Shown here: positions 1-6,283 of the stretch, piece by piece
How the letters are laid out: the number at the start of each line of letters is the position of its first letter
Position numbering within the stretch: position 1 is the stretch's first letter
DNA from: UBA1067 sp963661055
GTDB taxonomy: Bacteria > Verrucomicrobiota > Kiritimatiellia > RFP12 > UBA1067
NCBI GenBank assembly: GCA_963661055.1
Contig: CAVLAC010000047.1
Location: 1-15,172, forward strand
Direction: 5' to 3'
Length of the DNA stretch: 15,172 bases
Program-made: the position numbers and the translations under genes
Notes under the pieces: model-generated
The model's input: the letters and a program-made list of their open reading frames with translations, nothing else
Databases searched by the model: none
What the model was told of the DNA's origin: nothing

Positions 1-40
1 AAAGAACAATGTTTACCCTTCATCGGGCGAACGAGTGAAT

Positions 41-70
41 ATTATAGCATATTTTTGTGCTCGAGCGCAA
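41..70 (-). promoter_or_regulatory. possible outward promoter at left edge
   Basis: On the minus strand there is a perfect -10 box TATAAT (41-46) with a weak -35 TTGCGC (65-70) at 18-bp spacing. It would drive transcription leftward out of the window, so the gene it would serve cannot be seen. The rest of 1-171 shows no convincing coding sequence. Confidence 0.3.
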
Positions 71-171
71 GCAGAAATTTGCACCTTGACGAAAAAAGTG
101 AGATAATTGGCTAAAATACTAGAAAAGCGCTATATTTCAAAGCGGCAATAATGAGCGAAAAAGGGGTTTTT

Positions 172-215
172 GACTAGTAAGGCTAGATTGGCTAGAAGTT
201 CTAGACATTCTAGCC
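172..215. repeat. five CTAG tetramers at exact 9-bp period, forming a dyad
   Basis: CTAG occurs at 174, 183, 192, 201 and 210, every 9 bases. The stretch 181-215 is also an imperfect inverted repeat centred on base 198, with outer arms GGCTAGA/TCTAGCC and inner arms CTAGAA/TTCTAG. It lies just past the flavodoxin stop codon, so it could act as a terminator-like hairpin or as a phased protein-binding array. No T-tract directly follows it on either strand, so a terminator role is uncertain. Confidence 0.6.
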
Positions 216-227
216 CTACTTTACCAC

Positions 228-716
228 TCAAGAAGCCTTTATCAACTCCTCATAAGCGGCGACACGCGCGTCGGTACCGCCCGCGTCGTTGAGTTCATCG
301 ACGAGAAGCCCAACGAGTTTGCCATTTTGAAGACACCGCGAAGAAACATTCGGGAATGCGCACGCGGGCATTTCGCCAATAAGCCTTGCGCCGCGCGAGA
401 GTGCCTTCTCAGCGAGAATGACGAGCGCGTCGCAAAAAGTATCCGCGAAGCCCTGCGAATCACCGCATCCGAAGACACCGACTTTCTTCCCAGAGAGATC
501 GGCGTTGCCCAAGAGGTCGAGTCCGCCATACCAATCATCCTGAAGCTCACCACAGCCCCATGTGGAAGAACCAAGAAGAAGTACTTCCGCATCAAGTGCC
601 GCGATATCCGCACCTGCGACATTAAAGACCTTTGCACCAAGGTCTGTCGCGAGACGCTGCGCGAGCGCCTCCGTTATTCCAGTCGTGCTGCCGTATATAA
701 TATGTATCTTATCCAT
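228..716 (-). CDS. flavodoxin (FMN electron carrier)
   Basis: This is a small cytoplasmic FMN-binding electron carrier, 162 aa, the usual length of long-chain flavodoxins. The phosphate-binding loop GSTTGITE is at residues 9-16. The first isoalloxazine loop is STWGCGELQDDWY (51-63), with the stacking Trp. The second loop region is GCGDSQGFADTFCDA (83-97), where the usual Tyr of GDQxxY is Phe. A C-terminal GLLVDELND (136-144) matches the family. Start chosen at MDKIHIIYG, because GAAAGG lies 5 bases upstream; an in-frame ATG nine codons earlier has no such site and would add an atypical basic extension. It is monocistronic, with its own promoter at 760-788. In anaerobes such proteins replace ferredoxin under iron limitation or serve particular reductases; which partner applies here is unknown. 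Confidence 0.93.
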   Translation of the reverse strand: MDKIHIIYGSTTGITEALAQRLATDLGAKVFNVAGADIAALDAEVLLLGSSTWGCGELQDDWYGGLDLLGNADLSGKKVGVFGCGDSQGFADTFCDALVILAEKALSRGARLIGEMPACAFPNVSSRCLQNGKLVGLLVDELNDAGGTDARVAAYEELIKAS

Positions 717-759
717 AATAGCCTTTCTATGCTCTCGTCTCAAATGTTAGACGGTGATA

Positions 760-788
760 ATTTTATCATATCCCGCTCTTTAATGCAA
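760..788 (-). promoter_or_regulatory. sigma-70-type promoter of the flavodoxin gene
   Basis: Read on the minus strand: -35 TTGCAT (783-788), 17-bp spacer, -10 TAAAAT (760-765). It sits about 45 bp upstream of the flavodoxin start codon. The same -35 hexamer and spacing recur at fabD and acpP. Confidence 0.7.
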
Positions 789-831
789 GCAGAAAATGCA
801 TATTAAGGAGAATAAGTTGGGGCTGTCGCGA

Positions 832-857
832 GTGCCGCGTTCCCTGCCGCGCGGCAC
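832..857. repeat. hairpin made of two inverted GTGCCGCG motifs
   Basis: GTGCCGCG (832-839) and its exact complement CGCGGCAC (850-857) flank a 10-base loop, in the space between the divergent flavodoxin and fabD promoters. The arms are the abundant heptamer of this window plus one base. A further perfect 12-bp palindrome CTCTTATAAGAG lies at 874-885. No gene is visible in 744-1033. Confidence 0.55.
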
Positions 858-970
858 ATTGGGAAGCCGAATCCTCTTATAAGAGAGGGAAAGCAACAAA
901 TACTACCCCTCCAAAAAGAGGCGAAATGGCGCAAAAACGGCAAGTTATCTCGAAAGGCGTGAAAAAAGGG

Positions 971-999
971 TTGCATTTTCGGCTGAAAAATGAGAAAAT
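971..999 (+). promoter_or_regulatory. probable promoter of fabD-fabG
   Basis: A -35 TTGCAT (971-976) is followed after 17 bp by GAAAAT (994-999, 4 of 6 to the -10 consensus). The spacing and -35 are identical to the promoters of the flavodoxin and acpP genes, which supports it despite the weak -10. Confidence 0.5.
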
Positions 1000-1033
1000 A
1001 GAGTAGTTTTATTTTCTTTGAAAGGAAAAGAAG

Positions 1034-1957
1034 ATGGCAGTGTGTTGTATATTTGCGGGTCAAGGAGCGCAGGTTCCTGGCATGGGCAAAGACTTCGCCG
1101 AGGCGGATGCCGCGGCGATGGAGCTGTTTGATACAGCGAACAAGGTTTTGGGTTTTGACCTTAAGAAGGTTTGCTTTGAGGGACCAGCCGAAGAGCTGAC
1201 CAAGAGCAATATTTGTCAGCCCGCTATATTCGTGACGAGCTATGCGGCGTATCAGGCGCTCCAGAAGAAGCGTCCGACCACATTTGATTGTGCGGCGGGG
1301 CTTTCACTCGGTGAGTGGGGAGCCCTTTGCGCAGCAGGCGTATTGGACTTCGAGTCCACCTTGAAGGTGCTCGAGGCACGCGGACGCTATATGCAGGAGG
1401 CTTGTGAGGCGACCCCAAGCGGAATGATTGCGATTGTTGGGGCGAGCCCCGACCAGCTGAAGACCCTGTGCGAAAAGACGGGGTGCACAGTCGCGAACAT
1501 CAATTCTGCCGCGCAGCAGGTGCTCTCGGGCTCGAAGGATGCGATTGCTCAGGCGGCGGAAGTCGCGAAGGAACTGGGCATTAAGCGGGCGATCCCGCTC
1601 GCGACGGCGGGTGCTTTTCACTCTCCGTTTATGGCTCCTGCGCGTGAGAAACTCGCGCCTGTCCTCGATACGATCTCTTTCCATAGTCCGAAGTTCCCTG
1701 TCCTCTCTAATGTGACGGGCAAACCCCACGCGTCCGATCCAGCGGCGATTAAGGCACTTATGCTCGAGCAGGTGACAGGCACGACGAATTGGGCGGCGGA
1801 TGTCGCGGCGGCGAAGGAACTCAGCTGCACGACTTTCGTAGAGTTTGGACCTGGCAAGGTGCTCTCGGGGCTCATCAAGAAGATTGACGCGGCACTTACG
1901 ACGACGAATGTGGCGGATCTCGCCTCGCTCGATGCCACGGTCGCGGCACTTGGTTAA
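1034..1957 (+). CDS. fabD: malonyl-CoA:ACP transacylase
   Basis: FabD moves malonyl from CoA to the phosphopantetheine arm of acyl carrier protein, supplying the extender unit for type II fatty acid synthesis in the cytoplasm. Length is 307 aa, normal for the family. Visible hallmarks are GQGAQ near the N-terminus (9-13), the nucleophile Ser91 in GLSLGE (usual form GHSLGE), Arg116 in RGRYMQ, which binds the malonyl carboxylate, and the catalytic His196 in GAFHSPFM. NVTG in the last third is also typical. GAAAGGAAAAGAAG immediately precedes the ATG and gives a good ribosome binding site. fabG follows after 33 bases with a similar TTGAAAGGA leader, so the two are probably one transcript; acpP comes next with its own promoter. 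No ketoacyl synthase (fabF/fabH) is in the window. Confidence 0.96.
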   Translation: MAVCCIFAGQGAQVPGMGKDFAEADAAAMELFDTANKVLGFDLKKVCFEGPAEELTKSNICQPAIFVTSYAAYQALQKKRPTTFDCAAGLSLGEWGALCAAGVLDFESTLKVLEARGRYMQEACEATPSGMIAIVGASPDQLKTLCEKTGCTVANINSAAQQVLSGSKDAIAQAAEVAKELGIKRAIPLATAGAFHSPFMAPAREKLAPVLDTISFHSPKFPVLSNVTGKPHASDPAAIKALMLEQVTGTTNWAADVAAAKELSCTTFVEFGPGKVLSGLIKKIDAALTTTNVADLASLDATVAALG

Positions 1958-1990
1958 TCAATAGCTTTTCAATTGAAAGGATACACAACA

Positions 1991-2755
1991 ATGAAGAATC
2001 TTGAAGGCAAAGTCGCCCTCGTGACGGGTGCGGCACGCGGCATTGGCGCGGCAATTGCTAAGAAACTCGCTACCAACGGCGCGAATGTCGCGATTTGCGA
2101 CCTCAAGGCGGAATGGTGCGACGAGACCGTTAAGGCGCTCGAAGCTCTCGGCGTTAAGGCCAAGGGCTATGGCGTGAATGTCGCCTGCTCGACGGAAGTC
2201 GATGCGTGCGTGAAGGCGGTTCTCGCCGACTTCGGCAAAATCGACATTATGGTCAACAACGCGGGCATCACCAAGGACGGACTCCTCATGCGTATGAGCG
2301 ACGAAGACTGGGACGCTGTTCTTAATGTCAACCTTAAGGGCACCTTCCTCTTCACCCGTGCGGTGGCGCGTCCGATGATGAAGAACAAAGCTGCGGATGG
2401 CACTCAGCTCGGCGGCTCAATCATCAATATTGCGTCCGTCGTCGGCATTATGGGCAACGCGGGTCAGGCGAACTACACCGCTTCTAAGGGCGGCGTGATT
2501 GCGCTCACGAAGACAACCGCCAAGGAGCTCGGTAGCCGCAACATCCGTTGCAACGCGGTGGCACCTGGCTTCATCCAGTCCAAGATGACGGATGTCCTTC
2601 CTGAGGATGTTCGCAAGAGCTATATGGAGCAGATTCCGCTCAAACGCTTTGGCTCGGTCGAGGACATTGCGAAGGCTGTCGCTTGGCTCGCGGGCGACGA
2701 GAGCGAATATGTCACAGGACAGATCATTTCCGTCAATGGCGGTATGATTGGCTAA
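1991..2755 (+). CDS. fabG: 3-oxoacyl-ACP reductase
   Basis: FabG is an NADPH-dependent short-chain dehydrogenase that reduces 3-oxoacyl-ACP to 3-hydroxyacyl-ACP, the first reduction of each elongation cycle. The 254-aa protein has the cofactor loop TGAARGIG (12-19), NNAG (89-92), an Asn in LNVNLKG (114) and the catalytic Ser149, Tyr162 and Lys166 (YTASK). The C-terminal YVTGQIISVNGGM is typical. A stretch near 131-142 is a few residues longer than in common FabG proteins. Start taken at the ATG (1991), because GAAAGG lies 10 bases upstream; a TTG six codons earlier overlaps that site and is unlikely. Position between fabD and acpP supports a fatty-acid role rather than another short-chain dehydrogenase activity. 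Confidence 0.95.
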   Translation: MKNLEGKVALVTGAARGIGAAIAKKLATNGANVAICDLKAEWCDETVKALEALGVKAKGYGVNVACSTEVDACVKAVLADFGKIDIMVNNAGITKDGLLMRMSDEDWDAVLNVNLKGTFLFTRAVARPMMKNKAADGTQLGGSIINIASVVGIMGNAGQANYTASKGGVIALTKTTAKELGSRNIRCNAVAPGFIQSKMTDVLPEDVRKSYMEQIPLKRFGSVEDIAKAVAWLAGDESEYVTGQIISVNGGMIG

Positions 2756-2775
2756 CAGGGATTTCCGTGGCTGTG

Positions 2776-2798
2776 AGGGGGCGTAAAAAGCACCCCCT
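2776..2798 (+). terminator. weak hairpin after fabG
   Basis: AGGGGG (2776-2781) can pair with CCCCCT (2793-2798) around an 11-base loop, just after the fabG stop codon and touching the acpP -35 box. There is no U-tract, so it may be only a partial terminator or a pause site. Listed because it is the only structure separating fabG from the acpP promoter. Confidence 0.3.
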
Positions 2799-2826
2799 TG
2801 CATTCGCGGCGTAAAAATTGTATAAT
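2798..2826 (+). promoter_or_regulatory. strong sigma-70-type promoter of acpP
   Basis: -35 TTGCAT (2798-2803), exactly 17 bp, then a perfect -10 TATAAT (2821-2826). It lies about 36 bp upstream of the acpP ATG and gives acyl carrier protein its own strong promoter, fitting the high demand for this protein. Confidence 0.85.
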
Positions 2827-2861
2827 ACATACATCTAACACAAGTAAGGAGTTCACTTATT

Positions 2862-3128
2862 ATGGCAGGAAAACTTGAAGAACGCGTGAAGGACATCATC
2901 GTCGAGCAGCTCGGCGTCAACGCGGAACAGGTCACGACGGATGCATCGTTCATCGATGATCTCGGCGCTGATTCGCTCGACTCTGTTGAGCTCATCATGG
3001 CGTTCGAAGAGGAATTCGGCGCGGCCATTCCGGAAGAGGATGCTGAAAAGCTCACGACGGTCGGCAAGGTTGTCGAGTACTTGAAGTCGAAGGGCTATGG
3101 CGACGACGGCACAGCGCCGGCTAAGTAA
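2862..3128 (+). CDS. acpP: acyl carrier protein
   Basis: This small acidic cytoplasmic carrier (88 aa) holds growing acyl chains on a 4'-phosphopantetheine arm. The attachment site is Ser38 in the invariant LGADSLD context, followed by the recognition helix SVELIMAFEEEFG. The C-terminal VGKVVEYLK matches the family. It is about ten residues longer than the classic 77-78 aa ACP because of a Gly/Asp/Ala tail after the last helix. AAGGAG lies 10 bases before the ATG, a slightly long spacing. Downstream of fabD-fabG it forms the usual fatty-acid set, but with its own promoter and its own terminator (3156-3185), and it is followed by adhE rather than the common fabF. Confidence 0.97.
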   Translation: MAGKLEERVKDIIVEQLGVNAEQVTTDASFIDDLGADSLDSVELIMAFEEEFGAAIPEEDAEKLTTVGKVVEYLKSKGYGDDGTAPAK

Positions 3129-3155
3129 GTCTTTGCGCTAAAGTAAAAGTGATGT

Positions 3156-3194
3156 CGGGTTCGATTGCACACGCAATCGAACCCGCGTCTTTTA
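3156..3194 (+). terminator. intrinsic terminator of acpP
   Basis: A perfect 13-bp stem (arm CGGGTTCGATTGC at 3156-3168, complement at 3173-3185) closes a 4-base ACAC loop and is followed after a few bases by TTTT. It ends the acpP transcript and insulates it from the adhE promoter. Confidence 0.85.
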
Positions 3195-3224
3195 GTCCAA
3201 AATGAAAAAAGTTGAAATCGCTAC

Positions 3225-3253
3225 TTGACTATTGATAAAAAAATAGGTATACT
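3225..3253 (+). promoter_or_regulatory. near-consensus promoter of adhE
   Basis: -35 TTGACT (3225-3230), 17-bp spacer, -10 TATACT (3248-3253). The expected start of transcription is near 3260, leaving a leader of about 50 bases. A long dyad symmetry covers the -10 box (see the operator entry). Confidence 0.85.
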
Positions 3254-3267
3254 ATATACCAATTTTT
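3239..3267. promoter_or_regulatory. 29-bp dyad over the adhE -10 box, candidate operator
   Basis: The core is GGTATA-CTA-TATACC (3246-3260), extended by a matching A-run on the left and T-run on the right, so each arm pairs at 12 of 13 positions around base 3253. It covers the -10 box and start site, where a bound repressor would block RNA polymerase. Fermentative adhE genes are often under the redox repressor Rex, but the sequence does not fit the Rex consensus (TTGTGAA-N4-TTCACAA). In RNA form the A-run, stem and U-run also resemble a bidirectional terminator. Confidence 0.55.
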
Positions 3268-3308
3268 ACGGCGGAGTAGGTTCTCTCGCCGAGGTAAGGT
3301 AAACGAAA

Positions 3309-5990
3309 ATGAAGAAAGCAGGCAATCAAAAGAAGGCTGCGGGTGCTGCGAAAGCACCTGCGGCACCCGACGCAACTGCGCTCAGCGCGGATGCGAAGGA
3401 ATTCGCTGAAACACTGGAGAAAGTGCGCGCGGCACAAAAGAAGTTCTCCACTTATACGCAGGAACAGGTCGACAAGATCTTCCGTGCGGCGGCGCTCGCG
3501 GCGAACAACCAACGCATTCCGCTCGCGAAGGATGCCGTGCAAGAGACGGGCATGGGCATTGTGGAAGATAAGGTCATTAAGAACCACTACGCCGCCGAAT
3601 ACATCTTCAACTGCTACAAGAATATGAAGACTTGCGGCGTCATTGAAGAAGACCAGAGCTTCGGCATCCGTAAGATTGCTGAGCCCGTCGGCGTGATTGG
3701 CGCGGTCATCCCCACCACGAACCCGACTTCGACGGCGATCTTCAAAACGCTCATCGCGCTAAAGACTCGCAACGGCATTATTATCAGCCCCCACCCGCGT
3801 GCTAAGAAGTGCACCTATGACGCGGCAATGGTGGTCCTCAACGCGGCAGTTAAGGCGGGTGCGCCTGAGGATATCATCGCGTGCTTGAAGGAGCCCTCGA
3901 TTGAAAAGACCCAGCTCCTCATGAAGAATGCGGATGTCATTCTCGCGACGGGCGGTCCCGCGATGGTCAAGGCGGCGTACAGCTCGGGCAAGCCCGCGCT
4001 CGGCGTTGGTCCTGGCAACACGCCTGTCATTATGGATGAGTCGGCGGATGTCAAGCTCGCGGTGAGCTCGGTCATCCATTCGAAGACCTTCGATAATGGT
4101 ATGATTTGCGCGTCAGAGCAGTCCGTCATTGTTCTCGACAAGATTTATGATGAGGTCAAGAAGGAATTCGCCTATCGTGGGTGCTACTTCCTGAAGCCGG
4201 CGGAACTCGATAAGCTCCGTAAGATCATCCTCAACGAGAATGGCACGGTGAACGCGAAGATTGTGGGTCAGAAGCCCGTCACCATCGCGAAGCTCGCGGG
4301 CGTGGATGTTCCCGCCTCGACGAAGGTGCTCCTCGGCGAAGTCAAGAGCGTTGAGAAGTCCGAGCCCTTCGCGCACGAAAAGTTGAGCCCAGTCCTCGCG
4401 ATGTACCGCGCGAAAGACTTTGATGACGCGCTCGATAAGGCTGAAAAGCTTGTCGCGGATGGTGGCTATGGTCACACGTCCTCGATTTACCTCAACAAGC
4501 GCGACAACGAAGATAAGCTCGCGAAGTTCCAGGCTCGGATGAAGACCTGCCGTATTCTCGTGAATACGCCTTCCTCGCAGGGTGGCATTGGCGACCTCTA
4601 CAACTTCAAGCTCACCCCGTCGCTAACGCTCGGCTGTGGTAGCTGGGGCGGCAACTCGGTGTCGACAAACGTGGGCGCTATGCACTTGCTCAATATCAAA
4701 ACTGTGGCTATTAGGAGAGAAAACATGTTGTGGTTCCGTGCACCTGAAAAGGTCTATATCAAAAAGGGTTGCTTGCCCGTCGCGCTGCGTGAAGTCAGCG
4801 AAGTCTGGAATCGCAAGCGTGCCTTCATTGTGACGGACTACTTCCTCTACGCGAATGGCTACACCAAGCCCATCGAGCGCAGCCTCGAAGAGCAGGGTTG
4901 CGCAGTCGCGACCTTCTCGAATGTGGCTCCTGACCCGACAATCGCGTGCGCGATGGACGGTGCCCGCTTGATGGCGGAGTTCAAGCCGGATGTGATTATC
5001 GCCGTCGGTGGCGGTAGCGCGATGGACGCTGGCAAGATTATGTGGGTTCTCTACGAACATCCTGAATGCGACTTCCTCGATATGGCGATGCGCTTTATGG
5101 ATATTCGTAAGCGCGCCTACACCTTCCCGAAGATGGGCGAAAAGGCGAAGTTCATCGCCATCCCGACTTCGGCAGGTACGGGCTCGGAAGTGACCCCCTT
5201 CGCGGTTATTACCGACCAGGAGACGGGCACGAAGTATCCGCTCGCGGACTACGAGCTTATGCCGAACATGGCGATTGTTGACGCGGATATGATGATGTTC
5301 GCGCCTCCGGGACTGACCAGTGCCTCGGGCATTGACGCGGTCTCCCACGCTCTCGAAGCGTATGCCTCGATGATGGCGACTGAGTTCACAGACGGTCTCG
5401 CGCTGCAGTCACTGAAGACCACCTTCAAGTACCTGCCCGCGTGCTACGAAGCGGCGTGTGCCAAGAAGGCGGACTACTATGCGCGTGAGCGTATGGCGCA
5501 CTCGGCCACGATGGCGGGTATGGCGTTCGCGAACGCGTTCCTCGGCGTTATGCACTCGATGGCGCACAAGCTCGGTGCTTTCCATCACATCCCGCACGGC
5601 ATTGCCAACGCGCTGATGATGGTGCAGGTTCTGCGCTTCAACGCGAACGAGAAGCCGCCGAAGATGGGCACCTTCCCGCAGTATGACCACCCGAAGACTC
5701 TCCACCGCTACGCGGAATGCGCGGACGCGCTCGGTCTCGGCGGTAAGACAGACGAGGAGAAGCTCGAGAACCTCATCAAGGCTATCCGCCAGTTGCAGAA
5801 GACGATTGGCATCAAGCCCACGATTCGTGACTATGTGCCGAACGAGAAGGATTTCCTCGACCGCCTCGACGCGATGACGGAACAGGCCTTCGACGATCAG
5901 TGCACGGGCGCGAACCCGCGCTATCCGCTGATGAGCGAGATTAAGCAGATGTTCCTCAATGCCTACTATGGCAAGGATGACGCTGTTTAA
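3309..5990 (+). CDS. adhE: bifunctional aldehyde-alcohol dehydrogenase
   Basis: AdhE reduces acetyl-CoA to acetaldehyde and then to ethanol, recycling two NADH per acetyl-CoA in anaerobes; family members assemble into spirosome filaments. The 893-aa protein has an N-terminal CoA-acylating aldehyde dehydrogenase (about 35-455) with the catalytic Cys in FDNGMICASEQ and the GVGPGNTP segment. A linker ending KTVAIRRENMLWFR follows. The C-terminal iron-dependent alcohol dehydrogenase (about 473-893) has GGGSAMDAGK, SAGTGSEVTPFAV and the metal-binding HSMAHKLGAFHHIPHG. An Ala/Lys-rich N-terminal extension of some 25 residues precedes the first domain. AGGTAAGG lies upstream of the ATG. The stop codon overlaps the DUF192 start (TAATG). 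Inside the linker, a strong ribosome binding site precedes Met473, suggesting an additional shorter product. Confidence 0.97.
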   Translation: MKKAGNQKKAAGAAKAPAAPDATALSADAKEFAETLEKVRAAQKKFSTYTQEQVDKIFRAAALAANNQRIPLAKDAVQETGMGIVEDKVIKNHYAAEYIFNCYKNMKTCGVIEEDQSFGIRKIAEPVGVIGAVIPTTNPTSTAIFKTLIALKTRNGIIISPHPRAKKCTYDAAMVVLNAAVKAGAPEDIIACLKEPSIEKTQLLMKNADVILATGGPAMVKAAYSSGKPALGVGPGNTPVIMDESADVKLAVSSVIHSKTFDNGMICASEQSVIVLDKIYDEVKKEFAYRGCYFLKPAELDKLRKIILNENGTVNAKIVGQKPVTIAKLAGVDVPASTKVLLGEVKSVEKSEPFAHEKLSPVLAMYRAKDFDDALDKAEKLVADGGYGHTSSIYLNKRDNEDKLAKFQARMKTCRILVNTPSSQGGIGDLYNFKLTPSLTLGCGSWGGNSVSTNVGAMHLLNIKTVAIRRENMLWFRAPEKVYIKKGCLPVALREVSEVWNRKRAFIVTDYFLYANGYTKPIERSLEEQGCAVATFSNVAPDPTIACAMDGARLMAEFKPDVIIAVGGGSAMDAGKIMWVLYEHPECDFLDMAMRFMDIRKRAYTFPKMGEKAKFIAIPTSAGTGSEVTPFAVITDQETGTKYPLADYELMPNMAIVDADMMMFAPPGLTSASGIDAVSHALEAYASMMATEFTDGLALQSLKTTFKYLPACYEAACAKKADYYARERMAHSATMAGMAFANAFLGVMHSMAHKLGAFHHIPHGIANALMMVQVLRFNANEKPPKMGTFPQYDHPKTLHRYAECADALGLGGKTDEEKLENLIKAIRQLQKTIGIKPTIRDYVPNEKDFLDRLDAMTEQAFDDQCTGANPRYPLMSEIKQMFLNAYYGKDDAV
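4713..4727 (+). promoter_or_regulatory. internal ribosome binding site and in-frame ATG within adhE
   Basis: AGGAGA (4713-4718) stands 6 bases before an in-frame ATG (4725, Met473), exactly at the border between the aldehyde and alcohol dehydrogenase domains. The two arginine codons forming the site, AGG and AGA, are the only AGR codons among 31 arginines in this gene; all others are CGN. The preceding codons are also AT-rich compared with the surroundings. Initiation here would give a free 421-residue alcohol dehydrogenase. Confidence 0.5.
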
Positions 5991-6277
5991 TGGCTAAGAC
6001 CGTAGACATTCTGGGCGTAAAAGCCCGTGTCGCGTGCACGTTCTTTGAGCGTGCACGCGGTCTTATTGGGACGCACGATTTGCCGCGTGGCGAGGGACTA
6101 TATATCCCCAAATGCAACGCTATCCACACCTTTTTTATGCGTTATCCAATAGATGTGACCTTCTTAGATAAAGAGAATAAGGTCATCAAAATCGTACGCG
6201 GCGTTCGTCCCTGGACATTCTGTGTCTGGGGCGGCTTAAAAGCGCGGCATGTATTAGAAACGCGCGCGGCAGATTAG
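5990..6277 (+). CDS. DUF192 family protein
   Basis: A 95-aa protein of the DUF192 (PF02643) family, small beta-rich proteins of unknown biochemical role. The family pattern is clear: RARGLIG near residue 22, an Ile/His-rich IHTFFMRYPIDVTFLD (about 45-60), VIKIVRGVRPW after it, and a C-terminal ARHVLET. Many family members are exported, but this one has no signal peptide and starts almost directly with the domain, so it should be cytoplasmic. Its ATG overlaps the adhE stop as TAATG, implying translational coupling and one transcript with adhE. Its own stop overlaps the stop of the convergent kinase gene. Whether it acts together with AdhE is not known. Confidence 0.85.
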   Translation: MAKTVDILGVKARVACTFFERARGLIGTHDLPRGEGLYIPKCNAIHTFFMRYPIDVTFLDKENKVIKIVRGVRPWTFCVWGGLKARHVLETRAAD

Positions 6278-6283
6278 CCGCGC
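6264..6283. terminator. GC hairpin at the junction of two convergent genes
   Basis: GCGCGGC (6264-6270) pairs perfectly with GCCGCGC (6277-6283). The 6-base loop AGATTA holds the minus-strand stop (TTA, 6274-6276) and most of the plus-strand stop (TAG, 6275-6277). Neither strand has a proper U-tract, so its power as a bidirectional terminator is uncertain, but it is the only structure between two converging operons. Confidence 0.4.

Noticed and set aside
79..107. Plus-strand promoter-like pair TTGCAC, 17 bp, GATAAT
   Set aside because: No gene or structured RNA follows on the plus strand; the next gene is the minus-strand flavodoxin. Kept only as a possible antisense or chance match.
717..743. 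Upstream ATG for flavodoxin
   Set aside because: It adds a basic nine-residue extension unlike flavodoxins and lacks a ribosome site, while the later ATG has GAAAGG.
327..806. Plus-strand frame opposite the flavodoxin gene
   Set aside because: It is antisense to a clear flavodoxin and rich in Arg from reverse reading of GC-rich codons, a typical shadow frame.
803..1063. Minus-strand open frame of 86 codons between flavodoxin and fabD
   Set aside because: It covers the fabD promoter and start, has no ribosome site and no recognisable domain.
1973..1990. Upstream TTG start for fabG
   Set aside because: It overlaps the GAAAGG ribosome binding site of the ATG at 1991, and the family N-terminus begins at that ATG.
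4623..5348. Long minus-strand frame (241 codons) inside adhE
   Set aside because: His/Arg-rich shadow of a highly conserved enzyme gene in a GC-rich sequence; no domain seen.
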